Counted from the first letter of the stretch, positions 8,537-17,487 are shown. The stretch: DNA of 64,000 nt from Bermanella sp036960565 (GCA_036960565.1 JBALXQ010000022.1:1-64000), one strand, 5' to 3'. Notes: a model not told the origin generated them from the letters alone. A program made the numbers and translations.

Positions 8537-8833
8537 ATGGGGATAGGTACTAGAGTGCCGCAAAAGGCACTGCAAATATGGGTCTCAGGCAAGGTGCAGG
8601 GCGTGTATTTTCGGGGCTCTACCGCTAAGCAGGCGCGTAAGCTAAATTTAACCGGTTGGGTAAAGAATTTAGCGGATACTAGGGTAGAAATTTTTGCGCA
8701 AGGAGATGATGAATCTTTGGATGAATTGCTTGCCTGGTGCAAAAAAGGGCCTGTTTTGGCCAAAGTTGACGAGGTAACACAGAAACTGGCTGAAATTGAC
8801 TACGAAATAGGCGAGTTTGAGGTATTGAGATGA
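8537..8833 (+). CDS. acyP: Acylphosphatase
   Basis: Small cytosolic hydrolase of carboxyl-phosphate bonds, 98 residues from this start. The active-site loop VSGKVQGVYFRGSTA provides the phosphate-binding Arg, and GWVKNLADTRVEI provides the catalytic Asn, in the usual spacing. An in-frame TTG at 8474 would add 21 residues, but ATG 8537 has a strong TAAGGAGG ribosome site six bases away and gives the normal family length, so it is preferred. Physiological role is uncertain, as for most acylphosphatases. Upstream lies the divergent hemN. Confidence 0.92.
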   Translation: MGIGTRVPQKALQIWVSGKVQGVYFRGSTAKQARKLNLTGWVKNLADTRVEIFAQGDDESLDELLAWCKKGPVLAKVDEVTQKLAEIDYEIGEFEVLR

Positions 8834-8896
8834 CTATTCAGATTACGACATCACTGCTAACCTTATAGGCCTAATCTCGCTAATAAAAAAATAATA

Positions 8897-9298
8897 ATGA
8901 AAAACCCTACAATAGTCTCAAAACTCCTTCGATATTTAACCTTTATTTGTCCTGTATTGCTGGTGACAGCATGTAGTTCCGTTCCAGGTACGTTGTCGGG
9001 AAATGATCTAAGCCATTTAAGCTTACGCGATAAACGCATGTCCGATAAAACCGTCGATGTGCTTGTCCATACCCCTAAAGATGTCAGTGTTCTCGGACAG
9101 GTGATGAGCGAACGTTGCCAAGATAGCCTGTTTAGTGAAGCGCCATTAGAGAAAACATTAATGGTAGATATGAAAGCTGAAGCGTATCGCTTGGGTGCCA
9201 ATGCGATCAGCGATGTGAAAATTGAGCACAAGGGTGCGATGGGTGAGGGTTGTTGGAATATGTATACCGCCACTGCCAATATGCTAGTAGTCGAATAA
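8897..9298 (+). CDS. RcsF-like outer-membrane lipoprotein
   Basis: 133 residues. A signal peptide ends in the lipobox VTAC (about residue 26). The rest resembles the RcsF core: LGQVMSERCQ aligns with LGEVSGDSCQ of E. coli RcsF, followed by the KAEAYRLGANAI helix and the GEGCW segment. In enterobacteria RcsF is a stress sensor held by two non-consecutive disulfides (Cys74-118 and 109-124). Only the cysteines equivalent to 74 and 118 remain here. No rcs phosphorelay genes are in the window, so it may belong to the broader RcsF/YbjQ-like fold rather than be an Rcs sensor. Confidence 0.6.
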   Translation: MKNPTIVSKLLRYLTFICPVLLVTACSSVPGTLSGNDLSHLSLRDKRMSDKTVDVLVHTPKDVSVLGQVMSERCQDSLFSEAPLEKTLMVDMKAEAYRLGANAISDVKIEHKGAMGEGCWNMYTATANMLVVE

Positions 9299-9413
9299 CC
9301 TCTCTCTATAATAATGACTGTGCCCCTTATTGCGGGCATGGAATATGTAAACCTCTAACTCTCCCTTTTCTTTTCTTATAGCGGCTTCAGTTTAAAATTC
9401 TTCAAATCTCCAC

Positions 9414-9701
9414 TTATTCAAAAGGTTGGTAGTTGGCCGGTGCTTTACCCTGAATAAAAAACGCAAAAGCCAGAATTTCAGCAATAAGTTGGTACAGCTC
9501 AGGAGGGACTTGTTGGCCCATTTGCAATTCACTTAATTGCTCAAGCAATTGCGGATTTTCGTAAATAGGAATACCCAATTCAAGCGCTTGCTCAATAAGC
9601 TTTTGCGCTGCCTCGCCACTACGTTGATCACTAATAACCGGCGCCTGACCGCCGTCGTAAAATAATGCCAGGGCCTGGTCTTTATCTGAAAAATCATCCA
9701 A
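9414..9701 (-). CDS. FlhB C-terminal-domain homologue (export switch-like)
   Basis: 95-residue protein equivalent to the cytoplasmic C-terminal domain of the flagellar/type III export switch protein FlhB, without its membrane part. The family pattern is visible: ALALFYDGGQAPVI in place of the usual A-L-x-Y-x(3)-APxV, then a stretch AQKLIEQALELGIPIYENPQL and an IAEILAFAF segment. The self-cleaving NPTH motif of FlhB is absent, so no autoproteolysis is expected. It follows fliK on the same strand by 40 bases, supporting a role in flagellar export control. Such short FlhB-like proteins occur beside fliK in other proteobacteria. Confidence 0.83.
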   Translation of the reverse strand: MDDFSDKDQALALFYDGGQAPVISDQRSGEAAQKLIEQALELGIPIYENPQLLEQLSELQMGQQVPPELYQLIAEILAFAFFIQGKAPANYQPFE

Positions 9702-9741
9702 TTTTATTCACCTTTTAAATTTATATGTGTAGCTTTCATTA

Positions 9742-11700
9742 TTAAGTGTGCACATCAATCATGGACTGATGAACTTGTTGCTGATTCTTACTAGGAAGTC
9801 CCTGTTTACTTTGAATACTCTCTACTTTAAAACCTGCCTGAGTGAGCTTTTCTCTTAACAAACTGGCGTGTTTGTGAAGCTTAGCCAAGGGCGCTTGGTG
9901 CTGCGCCCACAGAGTTAATTGCAATTGATCACTGTTAAGGTAGCTCTCAATGGCAAAGCTATCTGGGCTATCTTGGGCAAAACGCAATACTAGGTGCCAA
10001 CCCAGAGATTGTTTTTTTTGTGAGTCACTGGCAGCTTGCTGGGAAAGTTCCAGGTCACACCAGTGCATGTTTTGCTGGTGCATATAGGGCACAGAAAAAT
10101 TTAAATTAAGGTTGTCGGGTTGCTGCTGCATGTTTAATCGATTATTGACCTGCTCGTGCTGAATTCGAGTCAGGCTTTGGCTCACTTGCAATAATTGACG
10201 CAGGATTTTTTCGGGTCCTTCGCTCTCGGTATCGCCTCCCTCTTGAACTTGCAGCATTATATTTTGCAGCAACTTATGAACTTGCACTTGTGCACTTAGA
10301 TTGCTGGGCCAAACCGGCAGAGCCTTTTCGCTAGGGGCCGCCTTAGGTGCCAGTAGCCACTCAAGCAGGTTGTTTGTTTTTTCGTTGTTCAGTGAATCTG
10401 TAGAGCTTGATTGTTGTGACATACCCTCAAACCAGTTTATTAATGGCTTGGCCAACGACTGTGATTGGGAAGGTGTTTTGGGGATGTTTAAATTTGTGTT
10501 TTGATACAGGCCATTTTTAAGATTGCTGTAACTGCCCATGTCTTGGCTGCTTGAAAATTGGTTTTTGGCTTGGGTTTGCGAGCCCTTGGGAGTGGCCTGC
10601 CATTCTTTAAATAACTGCATCTGCAGTTTAATGAGCCAAGCCTTATTGTCATTACTACTGTTTTTTTGTGTGTTACTGGCTTGCGTTTCCTCGGCGCTAA
10701 CGCTCTTGTTGATTTGTGGGTTTAATTTAAGAGCGCCCTCTTGGTTTTCGGAGACTTTAATGGCCGTAATACTCGAGTCACCTGGCGCTTGGTTTGGACT
10801 TTTAGCGTTTAGCTTTATGGGGAGCGCATTTATCCATTTTTGAATTTGTGACTCTACCTTCTGTAGGCGTTGATTAAGGTCAATGGATGTAGCGGGTTTA
10901 GTCTGTGGTAATTCAGCGCTCGCTGATTTCAATAATTTTTGTTCAAAAAATTGCCCGCTTTGTTCGATGGCCTGCTTGATTAATTTAACATCCAAACTCT
11001 GTGTGGCATCCAATAGCGATTTTGGCGGCTCCATGGGGAGGCTGGCTTTACTGCTCTGCGATTGAACGCTTGCCTGTGGGTCATTGAATTTTAAAGAAGC
11101 CGTGCCAACGCTGAGTTCATTGTATTGATGGGCAATGGCCGTTAAGGACATAAGTCTAGCGGGTGTTTGAAATTGCCATTGGCCCTGAGCATTTTGTTGA
11201 ATGAGTAACTGGCTGCCTTTGTCGTGAAGGCGTGTGCTTAAAATGGTAATGAGGCCCTGCTGGGTGTTCAGGGTGATCAGCGCCAGTTGTTTATCTGGGG
11301 GCAATGTTTGGGCTGGTGAAGGGGTAGCTTGAGTCGCTAGTTTATTGCTGGGAACTTTTATAGGTACTTGGCTGTCCACTACCTCGCCAGTGATTACGGC
11401 TGACGATTGCCCCTGAGGTGAAACGACCACCGGTTTATTCGCTTGTGGTTGCCCCTGGGCAGGCGTTTGTGTCTGTCCAGATACTGTCACTTTACCAGGC
11501 ATGTTTTCTAAAGCTTGGCGGCTTTGGTCACTGTTTAGCCATTGGCTAGATTCAACCTTGGCCCAGGTGTTGACGAGTTTTTGCAATTGCGCCAAACGAG
11601 CCGCTTCTGGAGAGGCGGCTTGAGGCTTGTCAACTTGGCTTGGGGCCGGGCTTTCTCCTGAGTTCACGACGGGAGGCGGCTGGCCTGGCTGCAATTTCAT
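9742..11700 (-). CDS. fliK: Flagellar hook-length control protein
   Basis: Secreted ruler protein that sets hook length and triggers the export switch. About 652 residues, very rich in Gln, Ser, Pro and Ala and low in Cys through the first 480, typical of an unfolded FliK ruler. The C-terminal 120 residues form the conserved Flg_hook domain (LGWHLVLRFAQDSP, LTLWAQHQAPLAKLHKHASLLREKL). TTG at 11718 would add six residues; ATG at 11700 is preferred, although neither has a clear ribosome site. Divergent from ccmA and followed by the flhB-like gene. The symbol is used for the family; a second fliK may exist elsewhere. Confidence 0.82.
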   Translation of the reverse strand: MKLQPGQPPPVVNSGESPAPSQVDKPQAASPEAARLAQLQKLVNTWAKVESSQWLNSDQSRQALENMPGKVTVSGQTQTPAQGQPQANKPVVVSPQGQSSAVITGEVVDSQVPIKVPSNKLATQATPSPAQTLPPDKQLALITLNTQQGLITILSTRLHDKGSQLLIQQNAQGQWQFQTPARLMSLTAIAHQYNELSVGTASLKFNDPQASVQSQSSKASLPMEPPKSLLDATQSLDVKLIKQAIEQSGQFFEQKLLKSASAELPQTKPATSIDLNQRLQKVESQIQKWINALPIKLNAKSPNQAPGDSSITAIKVSENQEGALKLNPQINKSVSAEETQASNTQKNSSNDNKAWLIKLQMQLFKEWQATPKGSQTQAKNQFSSSQDMGSYSNLKNGLYQNTNLNIPKTPSQSQSLAKPLINWFEGMSQQSSSTDSLNNEKTNNLLEWLLAPKAAPSEKALPVWPSNLSAQVQVHKLLQNIMLQVQEGGDTESEGPEKILRQLLQVSQSLTRIQHEQVNNRLNMQQQPDNLNLNFSVPYMHQQNMHWCDLELSQQAASDSQKKQSLGWHLVLRFAQDSPDSFAIESYLNSDQLQLTLWAQHQAPLAKLHKHASLLREKLTQAGFKVESIQSKQGLPSKNQQQVHQSMIDVHT

Positions 11701-11740
11701 AGGATATTCAATATTCAATCAGCAATATTTTATAATCTGG

Positions 11741-11768
11741 CTTAAAGTGGCGACAATTTGTATATAAT
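11741..11768 (+). promoter_or_regulatory. Candidate promoter of the ccm operon
   Basis: A perfect -10 TATAAT at 11763-11768 with a weak -35 CTTAAA at 11741-11746, spacing 16. It lies about 115 bases before the ccmA start and faces the operon. A second TATAAT at 11731-11736 is less well placed. Confidence 0.35.
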
Positions 11769-11881
11769 GCGCCTGTTTTGCCACCCTGATATAAGTTATC
11801 GGCCAAATCACACAATATTCAAGTATGTCTCGCAAAATTATCAGCGAGGTTTACAGCTAAATCAATTAAGGAGTAGGGGAG

Positions 11882-12556
11882 TTGACCCTGGAGTATTTGC
11901 CCAACACAGATTTATCCAGTAAACCCCTATTATGCGGCCGTGGATTATTCTGCGAACGAGATGAGCGCGTGTTGTTTTCTAACCTCAATTTTGATTTTTG
12001 CTCTGGGGATATAGTTCGCTTGGCTGGTCCAAATGGTGCCGGTAAAAGCAGCTTAATGCGCATCTTATTAGGGCTGTCAGCGAGTTATGAAGGCAGCTTG
12101 TATTGGCATGAGTTGCCTATGTCCCAACAACTGTACGAATTTCGCAGCCAGCTTTTGTATATAGGTCACGATGTGGGGGTGAAGGGGAACTTAACGCCCG
12201 AGGAAAACCTGGCTTGGTCCTGCCCAAGAGTTTCCAAAAAAGATATCTATCAGGCGCTTAAACGAGTGGGGCTAAGAGGTTATGAGGATCTATTAACTCA
12301 AGGGTTATCGGCCGGACAGCAGCGCCGAGTGGCTCTAGCAAGATTATTTTTATCATCCAAAGGACAAGAAAATAAATCTGTATGGATATTGGATGAGCCT
12401 TTCACCGCCATAGACAAACATGGCGTTGAAGACCTTGAACAAGTGATTGTTGATCATGCGCAACAAGGGGGGATGGTTATCTTAACCACCCACCATGACT
12501 TAAGTGTGCCTGTAAAAACCATTATGCTGGGTCAATCGGATAAGGAAACGTTATGA
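11882..12556 (+). CDS. ccmA: Heme exporter ATP-binding protein CcmA
   Basis: ATPase subunit of the CcmABCD complex, which releases holo-CcmE after heme loading. 224 residues with Walker A GPNGAGKSS (about residue 50), signature LSAGQQRRVALARL (about 141) and Walker B VWILDEP (about 162). LFCERDERVLFSNLNF matches the family N-terminus. The start is a TTG with AAGGAG eight bases upstream; no ATG precedes the conserved region. The stop overlaps the ATG of the truncated ccmB copy (ATGA), an arrangement normally seen with ccmB itself. Confidence 0.95.
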   Translation: MTLEYLPNTDLSSKPLLCGRGLFCERDERVLFSNLNFDFCSGDIVRLAGPNGAGKSSLMRILLGLSASYEGSLYWHELPMSQQLYEFRSQLLYIGHDVGVKGNLTPEENLAWSCPRVSKKDIYQALKRVGLRGYEDLLTQGLSAGQQRRVALARLFLSSKGQENKSVWILDEPFTAIDKHGVEDLEQVIVDHAQQGGMVILTTHHDLSVPVKTIMLGQSDKETL

Positions 12557-12675
12557 ACGGATTTCTTATTGCCCTTTTTAAACGCGACATGCTACTGGCA
12601 TTTTGCAGCCGTGGTGATTTGCTAAACCCTTTGATGTTTTTTTGCACGGCTGGCCAGTTTCAGGAAAGATTATGA
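12553..12675 (+). pseudogene. Truncated, diverged duplicate of the ccmB 5' end
   Basis: A 40-codon frame whose first 30 codons match the start of the intact ccmB 119 bases downstream: MNGFLIALFKRDMLLAF... against MNSFLIALFKRDMLLAF.... In those codons about ten differences are silent and only two change the residue (Gly/Ser, Cys/Arg). After the PLMFF segment the frame is lost by a one-base length difference. The upstream AGGAAA ribosome site is duplicated too. The frame overlaps ccmA by ATGA and the true ccmB by ATGA, so it may still carry ribosomes between the two genes. It reads as a recombination scar rather than a functional gene. Confidence 0.8.
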
Positions 12676-13343
12676 ACAGCTTCCTTATCGCTCTTTTTAA
12701 ACGTGATATGTTGCTGGCATTTCGCAGTCGTGGTGATTTGCTAAACCCATTAATGTTTTTCTTAATGGTGGCCAGTTTATTTCCATTGGCGGTGAGCCCT
12801 GACCCGAAATTTTTAGGGCAAATCGCTCCAGGTGTTATCTGGGTAGGCGCGTTGTTGGCTACCTTGTTATCGCTAGATTTAATGTTTAAAAGTGATTTTG
12901 AAGACGGCTCTTTGGAACAAATGCTGCTGCTGCCTCAGCCCACACTACTATTTGTTCTGATGAAGGTACTAGTGCACTGGTTAGTGGCGGGCCTGCCGCT
13001 GACATTAATTGCTCCCTTACTCGGTTTAATGCTGGGACTGCCAAGTGGTGGTTTTTTACCGTTAGTACTTACTCTATTACTGGCCACGCCCATTTTAAGT
13101 CTGTTAGGGGCCATAGGCGCAGGTTTGACAGTGGGATTGCGTAAAGGTGGAATGTTAATGCCTTTATTAATTTTGCCCCTGTATATTCCAATATTAATTT
13201 TTGCATCCAGTGCCGTTCAGGCTGGCGTGTTGGGCAATAGTTATATAGGGCATATGGCGTTTTTGGGTGCCTACCTAGCATTAACCCTAGTCATTGCACC
13301 AGTGGCCAGCGCAGCGGCCTTACGAATTTCATTGGCACGCTAA
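12672..13343 (+). CDS. ccmB: Heme exporter membrane protein CcmB
   Basis: Inner-membrane permease-like subunit of the CcmABCD complex. 223 residues from ATG 12672, near the E. coli length of 220, with six predicted helices. FKRDML at the start and SDFEDGSLEQMLLLPQP are family hallmarks. An in-frame ATG at 12642 lies inside the duplicated fragment and is rejected; ATG 12672 has AGGAAAG nine bases upstream and aligns with known CcmB starts. Its 5' end is preceded by a diverged partial copy of itself, so translation is probably coupled to that mini-frame. Confidence 0.94.
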   Translation: MNSFLIALFKRDMLLAFRSRGDLLNPLMFFLMVASLFPLAVSPDPKFLGQIAPGVIWVGALLATLLSLDLMFKSDFEDGSLEQMLLLPQPTLLFVLMKVLVHWLVAGLPLTLIAPLLGLMLGLPSGGFLPLVLTLLLATPILSLLGAIGAGLTVGLRKGGMLMPLLILPLYIPILIFASSAVQAGVLGNSYIGHMAFLGAYLALTLVIAPVASAAALRISLAR

Positions 13344-13472
13344 TGTGTTTGCCGGTAAGAATTTAAAGAAAACGTTTAGAATTATAAATGAGCACTTTTG
13401 GGCTATTTAACACTGAGCCAGATCGCGTAAGTTAGCTCGAAAAAAGAATGAAAAAATTAAGGAATGAATACT

Positions 13473-14243
13473 ATGTGGTCTTCATTAAAGCGCCTTTATC
13501 ACAAATTGGGCTCACCCAAGTGGTTTTATGAAATCAGCACTCGCTGGTCACCCTGGTTTTTGTGGCTGGGCAGTGCCCTCATGCTCACGGGTGTGGTGTG
13601 GGGGCTAGCGTTTGCTCCAGCCGATTACATGCAGGGCAATAGCTTTCGTATTATATACATTCATGTGCCGGCATCATTATTGAGCCAGAGCGCTTATATC
13701 ATGATGGCGGTGGCGGGGCTTGTGGGCCTAGTGTGGAAGATGAAAATGTCATTTGTGGTGGCCAAGGTCATCGCGCCGATTGGTGCAAGCCTAGCAATCA
13801 TGTCACTGCTAACTGGGGCAATTTGGGGTAAACCTACTTGGGGTACCTGGTGGGTATGGGATGCGCGCCTAACCTCCATGCTTATTTTGTTGTTTTTGTA
13901 TTTTGGTGTAATTGCAATTTATAACGCTATTGAGAATGAAGAGATGGCCAATAAAGCAGCCGCCATTCTTGCCATTGTGGGCACCATTAATATTCCTATC
14001 ATTAAATACAGCGTGGAGTGGTGGAATACCCTGCATCAACCAGCCACCATAACCATGACCAAAAAACCTACCATGGCGCCAGAAATGTTTATCCCGCTGG
14101 TTTTAACCATAATTGGTTTTTATTGCTGGTTTGCGGTGTGGGTGTTTGCCCGTACTCGTAACGAATTATTATGGCGTGAGCGCCGTACGAAGTGGGTTAA
14201 AAATCTGCTGTTTATTGAAACCAAAGACAAAGGAGCGGTTTAA
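13473..14243 (+). CDS. ccmC: Heme-handling membrane protein CcmC
   Basis: Presents heme to the chaperone CcmE. 256 residues with six predicted helices. The tryptophan-rich WWD motif GTWWVWDARLTS is present with flanking conserved His residues (IHVPAS before it, YSVEWWNTLHQ after). ATG 13464 would add three residues, but AAGGA at 13459-13463 is nine bases from ATG 13473 and E. coli CcmC also begins with Met-Trp, so 13473 is chosen. It follows ccmB after a 129-base gap that contains no gene; ccmD starts two bases after its stop. Confidence 0.95.
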   Translation: MWSSLKRLYHKLGSPKWFYEISTRWSPWFLWLGSALMLTGVVWGLAFAPADYMQGNSFRIIYIHVPASLLSQSAYIMMAVAGLVGLVWKMKMSFVVAKVIAPIGASLAIMSLLTGAIWGKPTWGTWWVWDARLTSMLILLFLYFGVIAIYNAIENEEMANKAAAILAIVGTINIPIIKYSVEWWNTLHQPATITMTKKPTMAPEMFIPLVLTIIGFYCWFAVWVFARTRNELLWRERRTKWVKNLLFIETKDKGAV

Positions 14244-14245
14244 TT

Positions 14246-14419
14246 ATGTTTTTCGATAGTTTTTCTAGTTTCCTAGAAATGGGCAAGCACGGCTTATATG
14301 TGTGGAGCTGTTATGGTTTGGCTGCCGTGATTGTGGCGATTAATTTTATCTCTCCCATATTAACCCGCAAAAAAGTCATTAAAGACATTCAACGTCAAAA
14401 TCGCAGGGAGCAGAATTAA
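14246..14419 (+). CDS. ccmD: Heme exporter small subunit CcmD
   Basis: 57-residue single-pass membrane protein needed for release of holo-CcmE from CcmABC. The frame begins MFFDSFSSFLEMGKHGLYVW, which matches the family pattern of an aromatic-rich N-terminus with the G-x-x-x-x-Y-V-W segment. One hydrophobic helix (about 18-37) and a basic tail (RKKVIKDIQRQNRR) follow. It sits exactly where ccmD is expected, between ccmC (two-base gap) and ccmE (TAATG overlap). Confidence 0.93.
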   Translation: MFFDSFSSFLEMGKHGLYVWSCYGLAAVIVAINFISPILTRKKVIKDIQRQNRREQN

Positions 14420-14910
14420 TGCATCCACAACGTAAACAAAAATTACTCATTATTTTATTCATGTTGTCCGGTATCGCACTGGCCGTGGCTCTAATGCTGG
14501 TGGCGTTAAAAGAAAACATTAATTTGTTTTATACGCCCAGCCAATTAGCTGCAGGTGAAGCACCCAAAAATCATACCATTCGTGCGGGCGGCATGGTGGT
14601 TGAAGGCAGCGTAAAGCGCGTTCGAGATGGGTTAACGGTAGTGTTTGGGGTGACTGATGGAGCCAGTGAAGTTAGCATTAGTTATACCGGCATCCTGCCT
14701 GACTTGTTCAGTGAAGGGCAGGGCATCGTGGCGCTGGGCAGCATCAATGACGATGGCCAATTTATCGCCAGTGAAGTGTTGGCCAAGCATGATGAAAACT
14801 ATATGCCGCCGGAAGTAGCCGATGCTATGGAGAAAGCTAAATACAATTCTCAGTACGGTAGCAAAGAACAGATCGAGCCTAACAATAATCCTGCTCAGGA
14901 GGGTTATTAA
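14419..14910 (+). CDS. ccmE: Periplasmic heme chaperone CcmE
   Basis: Membrane-anchored OB-fold protein that binds heme covalently and delivers it to CcmF. 163 residues. One N-terminal helix (about 10-30), then a beta-barrel domain. The heme-binding His124 lies in VLAKHDENYMPPE, with Tyr128 in the usual position, followed by a flexible tail. The start overlaps the ccmD stop and its stop overlaps the ccmF start, indicating tight translational coupling. Confidence 0.96.
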   Translation: MHPQRKQKLLIILFMLSGIALAVALMLVALKENINLFYTPSQLAAGEAPKNHTIRAGGMVVEGSVKRVRDGLTVVFGVTDGASEVSISYTGILPDLFSEGQGIVALGSINDDGQFIASEVLAKHDENYMPPEVADAMEKAKYNSQYGSKEQIEPNNNPAQEGY

Positions 14911-16853
14911 TGTTACCCGAGCTTGGCCATTTCGCTTTAATTCTCGCTTTATTATTTGCTGCCATGCAGGCAGTAGTGCCCTTGTTAGGGGCCGCTAGTG
15001 GACGCGTGCAATGGATGCACATGAGTCGCCCTCTTAGTTGGGGGCAGTTTACGTTTTTGCTTATTTCCTTTGTGATGCTGGCCATCAGTTTTGTACAGGA
15101 TGATTTTTCTGTGGCTTACATTGCACAGAACTCCAACAGCCTATTACCTGTGCAATATAAAATCAGCGCGGTATGGGGCGCTCACGAAGGCTCTTTGTTG
15201 CTTTGGGTATTATTACTGAGTGTGTGGACTGTAGCGGTAAGTATATTCAGCCGCAGTATCCCCATAGAAGTGTTGGCTCGTGCTATAGGTGTCATGGGCA
15301 TCATCAGCGTGGGTTTCACTGCTTTTTTATTATTAACCTCTAATCCGTTTGAACGTTTGCTGCCTAATTTTCCCAGCGATGGTCGTGACTTAAATCCGTT
15401 GTTGCAAGATTTTGGTTTGATCGTTCATCCACCAATGTTGTACATGGGGTATGTGGGTTTTTCGGTAGCATTTTCTTTTGCCATTGCAGCCCTGTTAAGC
15501 GGTCGATTGGATGCTTCTTGGGCACGTTGGTCACGTCCCTGGACCACAGTGGCTTGGGCATTTTTAACCGTGGGCATTGCGCTGGGCAGTTGGTGGGCGT
15601 ATTACGAGCTTGGCTGGGGCGGCTGGTGGTTTTGGGATCCTGTTGAAAACGCATCCTTCATGCCTTGGTTAGTGGGAACTGCATTAATTCACTCTTTGGC
15701 GGTGACTGAAAAACGCGGTGCGTTTAAAAGCTGGACGGTTTTATTGGCAATCTTTGCGTTTAGTTTAAGTTTATTAGGAACCTTTCTAGTGCGTTCCGGT
15801 GTGTTAAACAGCGTGCATTCATTTGCCAGTGACCCAAGCCGCGGATTGTTTATTTTAATTCTGCTTATTTTATGCATTGGCGGCTCGCTATTATTGTATG
15901 CAGTAAAAGCACCTACGGTGGTGACCCGAGTTCGATTCAATTGGGTTTCAAAAGAAAGCTTTTTGTTATTGAATAATATTTTGTTAATAGTGACGGCGTC
16001 GACGGTTTTATTGGGCACTCTTTATCCCATGATTGCTGATTACTTTTTCTCGCAAAAAATCAGTGTGGGTGCGCCATTCTTTAACCTGTTTTTTGTACCG
16101 CTCATGTCTACGTTATTACTTTTCATTGCCTTGGGTTCCATCAGTCGCTGGAAGCAAACTCAGCCTAAATGGTTGGCTCAGCAGCTGTGGCCAGCGGCAT
16201 TATTTAGTTCTGTCTTGTCATTTGTATTTCCATTGATATACGGCGTGGAATTCACTTGGCAAATTGTAGTGGGCGTGGCGATAAGCTCTTGGGTTATAAG
16301 CTCTACCTGGTTGGACGTTTATCGCAAGGCTCGAGGTAAAAGGGGCTTGTTGGTGGGGCTTAGGAAATTAAGTTTAAGTTACTACGGCATGGTATTAGCT
16401 CACACCGGTATTGCGATTACCGCCATGGGAATTTGCATTGTTTCTAACTATACCCAAGAACACGATGTGCGCCTGACCAAGGGCGATACGGTAGATGCCT
16501 CGGGCTATCACTTCGTCTTTGATGGCGTGAAAAAAGTGAAAGGCTCAAACTTTTTAGCTGATGAAGGCCAAATTCGAGTTTTTTATGACGATGAATATTA
16601 CACCACCATGAGACCGCAAAAGCGTCACTATAAAGTTCAGCGTAATATGATGACTGAAGCAGATATTGATGCAGGTTTGTTCCGCGACTTGTATGTGGCT
16701 TTGGGTGAATCCTTAGATGACGACGCTTGGGCGGTACGTATTCACTATAAACCCTATGTGCGTTGGTTGTGGTTAGGGGCAATATTTATGGCCTTTGGTG
16801 GTGTGCTGGCAGTTTGTGATAAGCGCTATCGTTTGGCGGTGAAAACCGCTTAG
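14910..16853 (+). CDS. ccmF: Cytochrome c heme lyase subunit CcmF
   Basis: Large integral-membrane component of the heme ligation complex, which attaches heme from CcmE to apocytochrome c. 647 residues, about 15 helices. The WWD motif GWGGWWFWDPVENASFMPWL is at about residues 232-251, and VWGAHEGSLLLWV earlier is also conserved. The start overlaps the ccmE stop. An 82-base gap containing an 8-bp hairpin (AGCGAAAG/CTTTCGCT, 16876-16896) separates it from ccmG. Confidence 0.96.
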   Translation: MLPELGHFALILALLFAAMQAVVPLLGAASGRVQWMHMSRPLSWGQFTFLLISFVMLAISFVQDDFSVAYIAQNSNSLLPVQYKISAVWGAHEGSLLLWVLLLSVWTVAVSIFSRSIPIEVLARAIGVMGIISVGFTAFLLLTSNPFERLLPNFPSDGRDLNPLLQDFGLIVHPPMLYMGYVGFSVAFSFAIAALLSGRLDASWARWSRPWTTVAWAFLTVGIALGSWWAYYELGWGGWWFWDPVENASFMPWLVGTALIHSLAVTEKRGAFKSWTVLLAIFAFSLSLLGTFLVRSGVLNSVHSFASDPSRGLFILILLILCIGGSLLLYAVKAPTVVTRVRFNWVSKESFLLLNNILLIVTASTVLLGTLYPMIADYFFSQKISVGAPFFNLFFVPLMSTLLLFIALGSISRWKQTQPKWLAQQLWPAALFSSVLSFVFPLIYGVEFTWQIVVGVAISSWVISSTWLDVYRKARGKRGLLVGLRKLSLSYYGMVLAHTGIAITAMGICIVSNYTQEHDVRLTKGDTVDASGYHFVFDGVKKVKGSNFLADEGQIRVFYDDEYYTTMRPQKRHYKVQRNMMTEADIDAGLFRDLYVALGESLDDDAWAVRIHYKPYVRWLWLGAIFMAFGGVLAVCDKRYRLAVKTA

Positions 16854-16935
16854 TTAACACTGAACCTGTTAGGTTAGCGAAAGTTTATCTTTCGCTGGCG
16901 AGCCAAGAAATTAAGTTAAAAATTTAAGGGATGTT

Positions 16936-17487
16936 ATGAAACGTTGGGCACTTTTTCTTCCATTTGCAATTTTCGTGTTACTGGGTTTTTTATTGTGGCG
17001 CGCTTTATATTTGGATCCAAAGGATGTGCCTTCAGCCTTGGTGGATAAAGCATTTCCTGAATTTAATTTACCAACGCTGGTTGATAAAAAGCCGCGCAAT
17101 GTCTCTGACATTAAAGGCCAGGTACACCTAGTGAATGTCTGGGGCACCTGGTGCATTAGTTGTCGGGTGGAGCATCCATTTTTAGTTAAGCTTGCACAGA
17201 ACGGTGTACGCATAGTCGGTGTGAATTACAAAGATGATAACGATGCAGCGCTTAAATGGTTAGATGACCTAGGTAACCCATATGTGTTTTCGGTGGACGA
17301 TGAAGACGGTATTTTATCCATGGATTTAGGGGTAACTGGGGCACCAGAAACTTTTATCGTTGATGCCAAAGGCATAATTAGGCACAAGCATCAGGGGCCT
17401 ATCACCGCAGGCAACTGGGAACCTCTGGAAAAAATTTGGCTTAAGCTGAATGCACAAGCTGGCACGTTAGATAAAACAGGAGAGTAA
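16936..17487 (+). CDS. ccmG: Periplasmic thiol-disulfide oxidoreductase CcmG/DsbE
   Basis: Membrane-tethered thioredoxin-fold reductase that keeps apocytochrome CXXCH cysteines reduced for heme attachment. 183 residues with one N-terminal anchor helix. The active site is WGTWCISC (Cys73, Cys76). A GVNYKDD segment and the cis-Pro loop GAPETFIVD are typical of the DsbE family. A good GGGATG ribosome region precedes ATG 16936. Ends five bases before ccmH. Confidence 0.95.
   Translation: MKRWALFLPFAIFVLLGFLLWRALYLDPKDVPSALVDKAFPEFNLPTLVDKKPRNVSDIKGQVHLVNVWGTWCISCRVEHPFLVKLAQNGVRIVGVNYKDDNDAALKWLDDLGNPYVFSVDDEDGILSMDLGVTGAPETFIVDAKGIIRHKHQGPITAGNWEPLEKIWLKLNAQAGTLDKTGE

Noticed and set aside
12642..12671. 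ccmB start at ATG 12642
   Set aside because: It lies within the duplicated fragment in a frame without homology; ATG 12672 aligns with known CcmB starts.
13407..13436. TTAACACTGARCC...GTTAGC, also present at 16854-16878
   Set aside because: Two short similar segments in ccm operon gaps; too short and unevenly spaced to call a repeat family or operator.
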